DNA of 12,055 nucleotides from Blastocatellia bacterium. Its GTDB lineage: Bacteria > Acidobacteriota > Blastocatellia > Pyrinomonadales > Pyrinomonadaceae. Below are positions 1-6,124 of this stretch, one piece after another; position 1 is the stretch's first letter, and every line of letters starts with the position of its first letter. The notes under the pieces were generated by a model. The model saw nothing but the letters and a program-made list of their open reading frames with translations. It was not told the origin of the DNA and did not search any database. Where the stretch lies: positions 2,190 through 14,244 of the forward strand of contig DNNE01000039.1 of assembly GCA_003487805.1 (NCBI GenBank). Reading direction: 5' to 3'. The translations under genes were made by a program, and so were the position numbers.

Positions 1-17
1 GATTGGTTTTTGTGTTG

Positions 18-75
18 GTGTGATTTCGTGGTTGCTTTGCAGACGTATCAACCGGACTAAACCACGAAATCACAC
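18..75. repeat. Inverted repeat downstream of trpC (TTCGTG family)
   Basis: Positions 18-33 (GTGTGATTTCGTGGTT) are perfectly reverse-complementary to 60-75, a 16 bp stem with a 26 nt loop. The right arm continues to about 105 with further short TTCGTG-like and TTTTGTGT-like units when read on the minus strand, partly matching the left flank at 7-15. It lies past the trpC stop and could act as a 3' mRNA stabiliser or weak terminator, but no U-tract follows the stem on the minus strand. The repeated unit resembles that of the hairpin at 6045-6114. Confidence 0.75.
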
Positions 76-126
76 GAAGCTCGAATCACGAAAAGACACA
101 AAAGGTTTACTTGCGCGCTGTCAACT

Positions 127-933
127 TCATGTTCCATCGGCAACTATGTTTGTGAACTCCTTCAGCAGTGTTTCAGGATTCGCGGCTCTCATCAGCGTCT
201 CGCCGATCAAAAATCCGTTGTAGCCCGCGTCGCGAAGGCGATCGATGTCCTCTCTCGATTCAATACCACTTTCGCTAATCAATCTGGTCGCCGGGGGAGC
301 GACCGCCGCCAGTTCGATCGAGGTCGACAGCGAGACTTCAAACGTCGCCAGATTCCGATTGTTCACGCCGATGATGTTTGCGCCGCAGTTAATCGCTCGC
401 TGCATTTCGTCGCGCGTGTGCACTTCGACCAGCGCATCCATTGCCAATTCGTCTTCCGTCAAATCTCGCAGACTTCTTAAACTGTTGTCGTCCAGCGCAG
501 CGACGATCAGCAACAGAGCGTCGGCGCCTGCTGCGGCCGATTCGTAAACCTGATAGTCGTCAAGGATGAAGTCCTTGCGCAGGACGGGACGCGACGTCTG
601 CCGTCGCACCGCACGCAAATCATCCAATGAGCCACTGAAGAAATCTTCTTCCGTTAAGACAGAGATCGCGGCAGCTCCGCCACGTTCGTAGACGCGCGCG
701 ACTGCCTCGGGATCGGCGTCTCCACTGATGGTCCCTTTTGATGGCGAGCGGCGCTTGAACTCGGCAATGATGTTGACTCGATCATCACGGAAAAGCGCGT
801 CGCGCAAAGCGTGTCGAGGAGCGCTCAGGCGCGCCTCACGCGCCAGCGATTGGATCTTTTCGCGCGGCGCCTGCGTTTTTGAACTCGCGAGACGCTCTCT
901 CTTTTTCTCGATAATCTCGGCTAGCCGGCTCAT
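127..933 (-). CDS. trpC: Indole-3-glycerol phosphate synthase
   Basis: This enzyme closes the indole ring, converting carboxyphenylamino-deoxyribulose phosphate into indole-3-glycerol phosphate in the cytoplasm. The 268-residue protein has the usual length for a single-domain TrpC and is not fused to TrpF. Visible family motifs are IIAEFKRRSPSKG with the catalytic lysine at K60, SVLTEEDFFSGS (91-102), VLRKDFILDDYQ with K120, LVEVH with E170, the NNRNL loop at 191-195 and ISESGI with E221. The ATG at 933 lies only 4 nt after the trpD stop, and a short GAG-type ribosome site sits in the trpD tail, so the two genes are almost certainly co-transcribed. No trpF, trpB or trpA is seen in the remaining 126 bases on the left; they may lie outside the window. 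Confidence 0.97.
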   Translation of the reverse strand: MSRLAEIIEKKRERLASSKTQAPREKIQSLAREARLSAPRHALRDALFRDDRVNIIAEFKRRSPSKGTISGDADPEAVARVYERGGAAAISVLTEEDFFSGSLDDLRAVRRQTSRPVLRKDFILDDYQVYESAAAGADALLLIVAALDDNSLRSLRDLTEDELAMDALVEVHTRDEMQRAINCGANIIGVNNRNLATFEVSLSTSIELAAVAPPATRLISESGIESREDIDRLRDAGYNGFLIGETLMRAANPETLLKEFTNIVADGT

Positions 934-937
934 GATC

Positions 938-1984
938 TCATTGCATTGTTGCCCGGGCGGTATTGGTGGCAGCTATCAAACTCTCAAGTTTTTGGATGGC
1001 AGCACCGCTATCGATGCTCTGTTCAGCCAATTGTGCCCCGTCGCGCAAGTCTTCAGCGACGCCCCCAACTTTCAATGCAGCGGCAGCATTTGCGACCACC
1101 AGATTTCGCGCGGCGTCTCGTCGCGCCCCGGACAGCACCGATTTGATCATCGAGGCGCTGGCTTCCGCATCGTCACATCGCAGCTCGGCTATTTCGTCGC
1201 GCGCTAAGCCGAAATCTTCCGGCACGATCTCGAACATACGAATTTCACCGTTACTTGCTTCAGCAACAAAGGTCCGATCAGCGATAGTTATTTCATCCAG
1301 GCCGTCCCCGCCGGAAACGATCCACGCGTGTTCAGTTCCCAGAGCGGCCAGCGTCTGCGCCATCGGCTCAAGCAAATCGCGATTCCACACGCCCACAATT
1401 TGCCGCGGCGCGCCCGCCGGATTCGTCAGCGGCCCAAGCAAATTAAATGTCGTGTGCACCCCAAGTTCGCGCCGAATGGCGGCGACGCGCGCGGTGGCTC
1501 CGTGATAAAGCGGAGCAAACATGAAACAGATCCCGATGTCATTCAAGCAAGCCTCGGAAACGGAAGAAACGACGGAGATGTTTACGCCCAGCTCCGTCAA
1601 GACATCGGCGCTGCCGAAGCGGCTGCTCGCCGCGCGATTGCCGTGCTTGGCGACCGGCAGACCTGCTCCGGCAATCACAAATGCCGCCGCGGTCGATACA
1701 TTGAAAGTCTTCGCCGCGCTCGAGCCGGTGCCCGCGGTATCGATAAAATGTTTATGACCGCAACTGATCCGGGTCGCATGTGCGCGCATGCCCTCCGCTA
1801 AACCGGCAAGTTCTTCAACAGTCTCCCCTTTTCGCTTGAGCGCGATTAGCGTGGCCGCAATCTGCGCGTCGGTCGCGCTGCCTTCAAGCAACCAGTTGAG
1901 AAGTTGCGCAGCTTCCGCGCGCGAAAGATTTTCATCACGCATCAACCGCGGCAGAAAGTTGTTGGATTTGGTACCAGTCATCAA
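938..1984 (-). CDS. trpD: Anthranilate phosphoribosyltransferase
   Basis: TrpD transfers phosphoribose from PRPP to anthranilate, the second step of the tryptophan branch. The 348-residue product has the normal length, with a helical N-terminal part followed by the nucleoside-phosphorylase-like fold. Recognisable motifs are AGTGSSAAKTFNVSTAAA (84-101), the PRPP-binding loop; VAKHGNR (111-117); and RRELGVHTTFNLLGPLTNP (171-189). The loop reads GTGSSA where many TrpD proteins have GTGGDG, so the aspartate is absent; from memory, a KTFN-type subgroup also lacks it, so this is not evidence of inactivity. Two adjacent methionines (MMTG) make the start uncertain by one codon. The gene lies 103 bp downstream of trpG, with a palindromic element between them, and 4 nt ahead of trpC. 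Confidence 0.96.
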   Translation of the reverse strand: MMTGTKSNNFLPRLMRDENLSRAEAAQLLNWLLEGSATDAQIAATLIALKRKGETVEELAGLAEGMRAHATRISCGHKHFIDTAGTGSSAAKTFNVSTAAAFVIAGAGLPVAKHGNRAASSRFGSADVLTELGVNISVVSSVSEACLNDIGICFMFAPLYHGATARVAAIRRELGVHTTFNLLGPLTNPAGAPRQIVGVWNRDLLEPMAQTLAALGTEHAWIVSGGDGLDEITIADRTFVAEASNGEIRMFEIVPEDFGLARDEIAELRCDDAEASASMIKSVLSGARRDAARNLVVANAAAALKVGGVAEDLRDGAQLAEQSIDSGAAIQKLESLIAATNTARATMQ

Positions 1985-2007
1985 AAGCAGCGCGTCGAAA
2001 GCGCATT

Positions 2008-2070
2008 GTTTAGACGCCGGACTTGTCCGGCGTTCGAAATTATGGAGGCGGACAAGTCCGCCCTCTAAAC
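2008..2070. repeat. Double-hairpin palindromic element, trpG-trpD gap
   Basis: An outer 7 bp inverted repeat (GTTTAGA 2008-2014 / TCTAAAC 2064-2070) encloses two hairpins. The first (2014-2033) has a perfect 9 bp stem ACGCCGGAC with a TT loop. The second (2047-2062) has a 7 bp stem GGCGGAC with an AA loop. The two hairpins are related to each other in inverted orientation through the shared core GGACTTGTCC. The predicted shape is a three-way junction. In the trp message it lies 17 nt after the trpG stop and 23 nt before the trpD start, so it could modulate processing or relative expression. That role is inference. Confidence 0.8.
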
Positions 2071-2087
2071 GATCCGGCAGATAGGAT

Positions 2088-2654
2088 TTACAGCTTCAGA
2101 AAATTCGCCAGCAACTTTTTGCCTTCCGTCGTCATAATCGACTCAGGATGAAACTGCACTCCTTCAATCTTCATCGTGCGATGACGCAAACCCATAATTA
2201 TTCCATCCTCAGTACGCGCGGAGACTTCGAGACAATCCGGTAGGCTCGAATCTTCCACGATCAGCGAATGATAACGGCCGGCGCTGAAATTCTGATCGAC
2301 ACCTGCAAAAATTGTTTTGCCATCGTGCTGCACCCGAGATGATTTGCCGTGAAAAAGTTTTGGCGCGCGGAGGACTCGGCCGCCAAACACCTGGCCGATG
2401 GACTGATGTCCGAGGCAAACACCGAGAACAGGTAGTCTTCCCGCGAAACGCTTGATGACTTCCATAGAAATGCCTGCTTCTTCCGGCGTTCCCGGGCCGG
2501 GAGAGACTACGATTCGCTGGGGCCGCAAGTTGGATTCGATCTCATCAACAGAAGCCTCGTCGTTTCGGCGCACCTCGATCTGCTCACCAAGTTCACCGAG
2601 ATACTGAACCAGGTTGTACGTAAAGGAATCGTAGTTGTCGATTACTAAGAGCAT
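2088..2654 (-). CDS. trpG: Anthranilate synthase glutamine amidotransferase component
   Basis: TrpG releases ammonia from glutamine and passes it to TrpE for anthranilate synthesis. The class I amidotransferase triad is clear in a 188-residue protein: C80 in VLGVCLGHQSIGQ, and H169 and E171 in GVQFHPESI. The oxyanion-hole motif VVSPGPGTPEEAG is at 49-61. I chose the ATG at 2654 because the product then begins MLLVIDNYDSFTYNLVQ, the canonical N-terminus. An upstream in-frame start at 2738 would add 28 residues read from repeat sequence. The same family includes PabA of folate synthesis, and one TrpG/PabA protein often serves both pathways; placement beside trpD and trpC favours TrpG. No strong ribosome site is visible; the bases just before the start read AACTGAG. 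Confidence 0.95.
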   Translation of the reverse strand: MLLVIDNYDSFTYNLVQYLGELGEQIEVRRNDEASVDEIESNLRPQRIVVSPGPGTPEEAGISMEVIKRFAGRLPVLGVCLGHQSIGQVFGGRVLRAPKLFHGKSSRVQHDGKTIFAGVDQNFSAGRYHSLIVEDSSLPDCLEVSARTEDGIIMGLRHRTMKIEGVQFHPESIMTTEGKKLLANFLKL

Positions 2655-2687
2655 CTCAGTTGTTAAAAGTTCATGCTTAGTTGCTTG

Positions 2688-2780
2688 ATTCGTTCTTAGA
2701 GCTTTGGGCTTAGAGCTTAGGCTTGGTTCCTGAAGCACCTCTAAGCTCTAATATCTAAGCTCCAAAATCCAAGCACGAAT
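2688..2780. repeat. CTTAGAGCTT / CTAAGCTC palindromic repeat array
   Basis: This element fills most of the gap between the ankyrin gene and trpG. A perfect 11 bp stem pairs TTAGAGCTTAG (2710-2720) with 2741-2751 across a 20 nt loop. The left arm holds CTTAGAGCTT twice at a 14 bp spacing (2695-2704, 2709-2718). The right arm holds CTAAGCTC twice, also at 14 bp (2741-2748, 2755-2762). The outermost bases ATTCGT (2688-2693) and ACGAAT (2775-2780) are also complementary, giving an imperfect hairpin about 93 bp long. It covers the upstream extension of the trpG reading frame, which argues against that extension being coding. Confidence 0.75.
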
Positions 2781-2797
2781 CTCTTGCGGTAGACTGA

Positions 2798-3622
2798 CTA
2801 CTGACCTTTCTCCGCTTCCCGCAGAATCATCACTGTATTGCCGCGTCCATTCTTGGCCGCCCATCCGCTCGCGGTGACGCCACCGACGTCTTTCATGCGC
2901 GGATCAGCACCTTTTTCAAGCAGCAGCCTTACTGCTCGATCTTTTCCATACGACGCGGCCCACATCAAGGCTGTGCCGCCCAGCTTATTCTTCAGGTTCG
3001 CATTCGCGCCCGCATCCAGCAAGACACCCAAAATCGTAACGTTCTCGAACCACGCGGCGCCGTGTACCGCCGCATCACCGTCGTGGTCCTGATGATTTAC
3101 GTCCGACCCTTTTTGGATGAGCGAGCGCACGGCGTCCGGACGTTGATGCCAAACCGCCACCATCAACGGAGTCATGCCATCAGAGTTCTCTGCCTTCACA
3201 TCGACGTTCGGTTGCGAAAGCAAACGATCTGACACTTCAACCCGATCTTCCTTCAGCGCCAACAGCAGCGCAGTCCAATCGTTTCGTCCCTTCGCATTGG
3301 CGTCCGCGCCGGCCTTCAGCAACACATTTACGATCTGTAAATCGCCGCGCGCAGCCGCCGCGGTTAATGCCGTGTCGCCGTTGCCATCGCGAGCGTTCGG
3401 GTTGATGCCGGCGCTAATGAAACCGTTAATCGCGATCGCATCGCTGGCGGCGGCAGCGCGAAAAAACGATGCTTCGTCAAACTCATAGCCGCGCAGTTTC
3501 AAAAATCGTTTCGCGGCTTCAGGTGATGCTTCGTAACTTTCCCGCTCAGCACAGGCAGACAGCAGGCATACCGCCGCCAACAACACTGCCGTGATCGATC
3601 GTGAGGTCTTTATTTGGCGCAC
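2798..3622 (-). CDS. Ankyrin-repeat lipoprotein
   Basis: The 274-residue product starts with a lipoprotein signal peptide: basic MRQIKTSR, a hydrophobic stretch ITAVLLAAVCLL, then lipobox LSAC with the lipidation cysteine at C24. This predicts a protein anchored on the periplasmic face of the inner membrane or in the outer membrane. The rest is about six or seven ankyrin repeats, seen as recurring GDTALTAAAARGDLQIV, DGMTPLMVAVW, GGTALMWAASYGKDRAV and similar units, with no catalytic domain. Ankyrin repeats mediate protein-protein contacts, so a scaffold or inhibitor role is plausible but the partner is unknown. The start is a GTG at 3622 that overlaps the end of the cyclophilin gene by 13 nt. 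This indicates translational coupling and suggests that the two exported proteins work in the same compartment. It is an unusual passenger inside a trp cluster. Confidence 0.88.
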   Translation of the reverse strand: MRQIKTSRSITAVLLAAVCLLSACAERESYEASPEAAKRFLKLRGYEFDEASFFRAAAASDAIAINGFISAGINPNARDGNGDTALTAAAARGDLQIVNVLLKAGADANAKGRNDWTALLLALKEDRVEVSDRLLSQPNVDVKAENSDGMTPLMVAVWHQRPDAVRSLIQKGSDVNHQDHDGDAAVHGAAWFENVTILGVLLDAGANANLKNKLGGTALMWAASYGKDRAVRLLLEKGADPRMKDVGGVTASGWAAKNGRGNTVMILREAEKGQ

Positions 3623-4401
3623 GGCGACACCTCAGTGCGAGTGATCCGCACGGGCACCTGGGGTTTCTCATTTTCAGACGGCGCACGATTAATGGCATCA
3701 GCGACTTCGAGGCCGCTACGCACGCGACCGAAAGCCGCGAACTTGCCGTCAAGATTCGGACCGTCGCCGACGAGAATGAAAAAATGTGTGGTGGCGCTGT
3801 TCGCCTCTTCTCCGCGCGCCATCGACACAACTCCCCGCACGTGTTTCAAATCACTGGGCTCGTCGGGAAGATGTTTCTGCGCGCGATTGGAAAGTTGCGC
3901 GCTCCATTTGTCGCTCGTCGAAAGATTGCCGCCTTGAATTACGAAGCCGGGAACGACGCGCGAAAAAGTCGTCGTGTCAAACGCCCCTATTGATGCAAGA
4001 TTGAGGAAATTTCGCGCGCTCTCGGGCGCTTTCGCGGGCAGCATCTCTATCACGATCGCACCCTGCTCGGTTTCGAGGGTGACACATTGACCGGCCATCT
4101 TTTCGACTGAGGCGCCCTCAAAAGGCTCTGGTTTCGGCTGCGCAGATCCGGCCGGCCGCGCGTTCGCTTTCTTAAGCGTCTCTGAATTCGGGAGAGGATT
4201 CTGCGCGGCTGTCCAAAAGCTCATGGTGAGTATGAAGACGACGACAGCGCCGCAGAGCGGCGTAATGTTTATAGAACGCGTAGGCCTTATTAGAGTAATC
4301 AGCTCCTTTAGGAGCGAAACTATTCTTTCGCCGATAAATCGGCTCCGGCGAATGGGGTTGGTTGTCTTGTCTATAAACATTTCGTCCCTCCGGGACGTCA
4401 C
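3610..4401 (-). CDS. Cyclophilin-type peptidyl-prolyl cis-trans isomerase, start uncertain
   Basis: The protein is predicted to catalyse cis-trans isomerisation of peptidyl-proline bonds. Numbering from the GTG at 4401 (263 residues), the cyclophilin domain runs from about residue 105 to 260. It contains FSRVVPGFVIQGG (146-158) with the catalytic arginine R148, GVVSMARGEEANSATTHFFI (190-209) and LDGKFAAFGRV. H206 stands where most cyclophilins have the glutamine of SQFFI. A hydrophobic stretch at about 49-62 (LCGAVVVFILTMSF) could be a signal anchor, followed by a proline-rich linker. The start is unclear: GTG at 4401, ATG at 4380 and ATG at 4224 are in frame, and the first two lie in the palindromic element at 4248-4397. 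Starting at 4224 would remove the hydrophobic segment. The gene begins 21 nt after the trpE stop if 4401 is used, and its end overlaps the ankyrin gene. Confidence 0.9.
   Translation of the reverse strand: MTSRRDEMFIDKTTNPIRRSRFIGERIVSLLKELITLIRPTRSINITPLCGAVVVFILTMSFWTAAQNPLPNSETLKKANARPAGSAQPKPEPFEGASVEKMAGQCVTLETEQGAIVIEMLPAKAPESARNFLNLASIGAFDTTTFSRVVPGFVIQGGNLSTSDKWSAQLSNRAQKHLPDEPSDLKHVRGVVSMARGEEANSATTHFFILVGDGPNLDGKFAAFGRVRSGLEVADAINRAPSENEKPQVPVRITRTEVSPCAK
4248..4397. repeat. 150 bp symmetric palindromic element with ATGTTTATAG ends
   Basis: Both ends carry a hairpin followed inward by an 11 bp terminal inverted repeat. On the left, CGCCGC-AGA-GCGGCG (4248-4262) precedes AATGTTTATAG (4264-4274). 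On the right, read on the minus strand, CGTCCC-GGA-GGGACG (4383-4397) precedes the matching copy at 4371-4381. The interior has GCTCC-TTTA-GGAGC (4302-4315) and a CGCCG...CGGCG stem near 4329-4350. The mirror layout resembles a small non-autonomous (MITE-like) or paired REP-like element; no transposase is present. It overlaps the N-terminal part of the cyclophilin reading frame. Confidence 0.75.
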
Positions 4402-4422
4402 GGCGATTTTCGTGCGGTTACC

Positions 4423-5925
4423 TTACAGTCCCTTCTCAGCCATTTCGATCGCGCCAAACATTGCCCGCGCTTTGCTCACACATTCCTGAAACTCCGCAGA
4501 CGGAATTGAATCGGCAACGATACCTGCGCCCGCCTGCACCGTAGCCATGCCGTCGCGCAGTTCGATTGTGCGAATGGCGATGCATGAGTCCAGATTCTCT
4601 GCGTAATCAACGTAAAGAATTGCTCCCGCGTAGACGCCACGCGGGGCCGGCTCGAGCTGTTCAATGATTTGCATGGCGCGAATTTTGGGCGCGCCCGTGA
4701 CTGTACCGGCAGGAAAACATGCTGCCAGCGCATCGAACCGATCTAAATCGTCGCGTAGTTTCGAGCCGACGCTTGATACGAGATGCTGAACGTGCGAGTA
4801 CCGCTCGATGCTCATCAACTGTTCGACTTTCACTGAACCATATTCCGAGACGCGGCCCAAATCGTTGCGCCCCAGGTCAACCAGCATTATGTGTTCGGCG
4901 ACTTCCTTCTCGTCCGTGCGCATTTCTTCGCCGAGTTTCAAATCGTCGGCTTCCGTCTCACCGCGTTTGCGCGTTCCCGCGATGGGTCGATATTCGAGCT
5001 TGCGATTCGAACAGCGCACCAACATTTCCGGCGAGGCTCCGATGATCGTTTCATCACCCAGGCGCAGAAAGTACATGTACGGCGACGGGTTGGTTGCCCG
5101 CAGCGCGCGATAGATTGCCAGCGGTGCAGCGCAGGTCGGCTTCGCGAACTGTTGAGCGATGACCGCTTGATAACAATCACCGGCCGCGATGTATTCCTTG
5201 ACTCGGTCGACTGCTGCTTCGAAATCTTCGCGCGGCCAATTGGATTCAACTCCGATATCGCTCTTGTCACAGCTTGCCGGTTGTTCATTCGGCGGCGGCA
5301 ATTCCCGATTAAGTTGCCGTTCAATTTCAGCAGTTTCGTTGATTGCGTGCTCGTACAATTCCCGCAGCCTCTGTTTATCTCCTTCGGCTTCATCAATGAA
5401 AACTATCGAGGTGATTTCCATCTGCAGTCGCACGCGATCGAACGCGACAATGTTCCTGAAGAACATCCAGACTGCTTCGTCGGCGGACGACTCGTGGCTA
5501 TTAATGGAAAGGACACGCTCGAACCAGCGCGCAGCATCGTATGCCAGGTAGCCGACCGCGCCTCCTGCCAAAGGGGCTAGGCCCGGCCGCTGCGCCAGCT
5601 TCTGATCCGCGAAGTATTGCCGCAGAAAATCGATTCCTTTTTGATTCAGAACCTCGCGCCGGCCGTTTCGTTCGACGATTGTCTGGGCGCCCTTCGCGCG
5701 AGCAACCATCCACGGATGTGCGCCGATGAATGAGTAACGCGCGACCCGTTCGCCGCCTTCGATCGATTCGAGCAGGAACGCGTGCGGCGCATTACCGGCA
5801 ATTCGCAGGAAGGCACCGACCGGTGTTTGCAAATCGGCGAGCACGCTCCGAACCACCGGCACGACGTTGCCGCGCCGAGCTTCGGCTTCGAATTCTTCAA
5901 AGGTTGCAGGGGTCAGATTCAGCAT
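4423..5925 (-). CDS. trpE: Anthranilate synthase component I
   Basis: TrpE makes anthranilate from chorismate with ammonia delivered by TrpG, the committed and normally feedback-inhibited step. From the ATG at 5925 the protein has 500 residues, the usual length, and starts MLNLTPATFEEFEAEARRG. An N-terminal LLES motif (51-54) followed by YSFIG marks the tryptophan-binding feedback site. The chorismate-utilising domain fills the C-terminal half, with RPIAGTRKRG, ADDLKLGEEMRTDEKE, HIMLVDLGRNDLGRV, FPAGTVTGAPKIRAM and GAGIVADSIPSAEF. The frame can extend to a GTG at 5979, but the added residues look non-homologous and neither start has a good ribosome site. It heads the trp cluster, although two unrelated genes separate it from trpG. 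A PabB (aminodeoxychorismate synthase) role is less likely given LLES and the neighbours. Confidence 0.96.
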   Translation of the reverse strand: MLNLTPATFEEFEAEARRGNVVPVVRSVLADLQTPVGAFLRIAGNAPHAFLLESIEGGERVARYSFIGAHPWMVARAKGAQTIVERNGRREVLNQKGIDFLRQYFADQKLAQRPGLAPLAGGAVGYLAYDAARWFERVLSINSHESSADEAVWMFFRNIVAFDRVRLQMEITSIVFIDEAEGDKQRLRELYEHAINETAEIERQLNRELPPPNEQPASCDKSDIGVESNWPREDFEAAVDRVKEYIAAGDCYQAVIAQQFAKPTCAAPLAIYRALRATNPSPYMYFLRLGDETIIGASPEMLVRCSNRKLEYRPIAGTRKRGETEADDLKLGEEMRTDEKEVAEHIMLVDLGRNDLGRVSEYGSVKVEQLMSIERYSHVQHLVSSVGSKLRDDLDRFDALAACFPAGTVTGAPKIRAMQIIEQLEPAPRGVYAGAILYVDYAENLDSCIAIRTIELRDGMATVQAGAGIVADSIPSAEFQECVSKARAMFGAIEMAEKGL

Positions 5926-5936
5926 GGAGTCAGGAA

Positions 5937-5975
5937 TTACTCTATTCGAAATTTCCACCAACAGAAAGTTCCCAC
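5937..5975 (-). promoter_or_regulatory. Possible trp leader peptide with tandem Trp codons
   Basis: On the minus strand a 12-codon frame starts with GTG at 5975 and ends with TAA at 5937, encoding MGTFCWWKFRIE if the GTG initiates. Two adjacent Trp codons (TGG TGG) lie 11-16 nt before the stop, and the stop is 11 nt before the trpE ATG. Short Trp-rich leader peptides ahead of trpE are a known attenuation device. Here there is no ribosome site before the GTG and no room for a terminator hairpin between the stop and trpE. If real, it would act on trpE translation rather than by classic attenuation. It may be chance. Confidence 0.2.
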
Positions 5976-6044
5976 ACACCGGGCGACGCGTTTACTTTGT
6001 TAGTGCCCCCATTCCCGCTCTCACGATGTCTACAAGAATCAAAA

Positions 6045-6114
6045 CGATCCACAAAACCACACCAAGTATCACGAACAATAATCTTCGTGTTAGTTCGTGT
6101 GGATTCGTGGATCG
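6045..6114. repeat. Imperfect 31 bp hairpin built from TTCGTG decamers
   Basis: Positions 6045-6075 pair with 6084-6114 at 26 of 31 bases, with an 8 nt loop. The right arm is three units at exact 10 bp steps: TTCGTGTTAG, TTCGTGTGGA, TTCGTGGATC (from 6084, 6094 and 6104). The left arm, read on the minus strand, shows decayed versions of the same units. The element lies 10 bp beyond the stop of the reductase gene and upstream of trpE, so it separates the two transcription segments. The unit resembles that of the repeat at 18-75. Confidence 0.8.
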
Positions 6115-6124
6115 ATATAGTTGC

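Noticed and set aside
18..75. Rho-independent terminator for the trp cluster
   Set aside because: The stem is AT-rich with a 26 nt loop and no U-tract follows on the minus strand, so I kept it only as an inverted repeat.
2655..2738. N-terminal extension of trpG by 28 residues
   Set aside because: It is read from the CTTAGAGCTT palindromic repeat, while MLLVIDNYDSF at 2654 is the conserved family start.
4938..5580. Large overlapping frames on both strands within trpE
   Set aside because: They are out-of-frame or antisense to a complete, motif-rich trpE and have no independent evidence.
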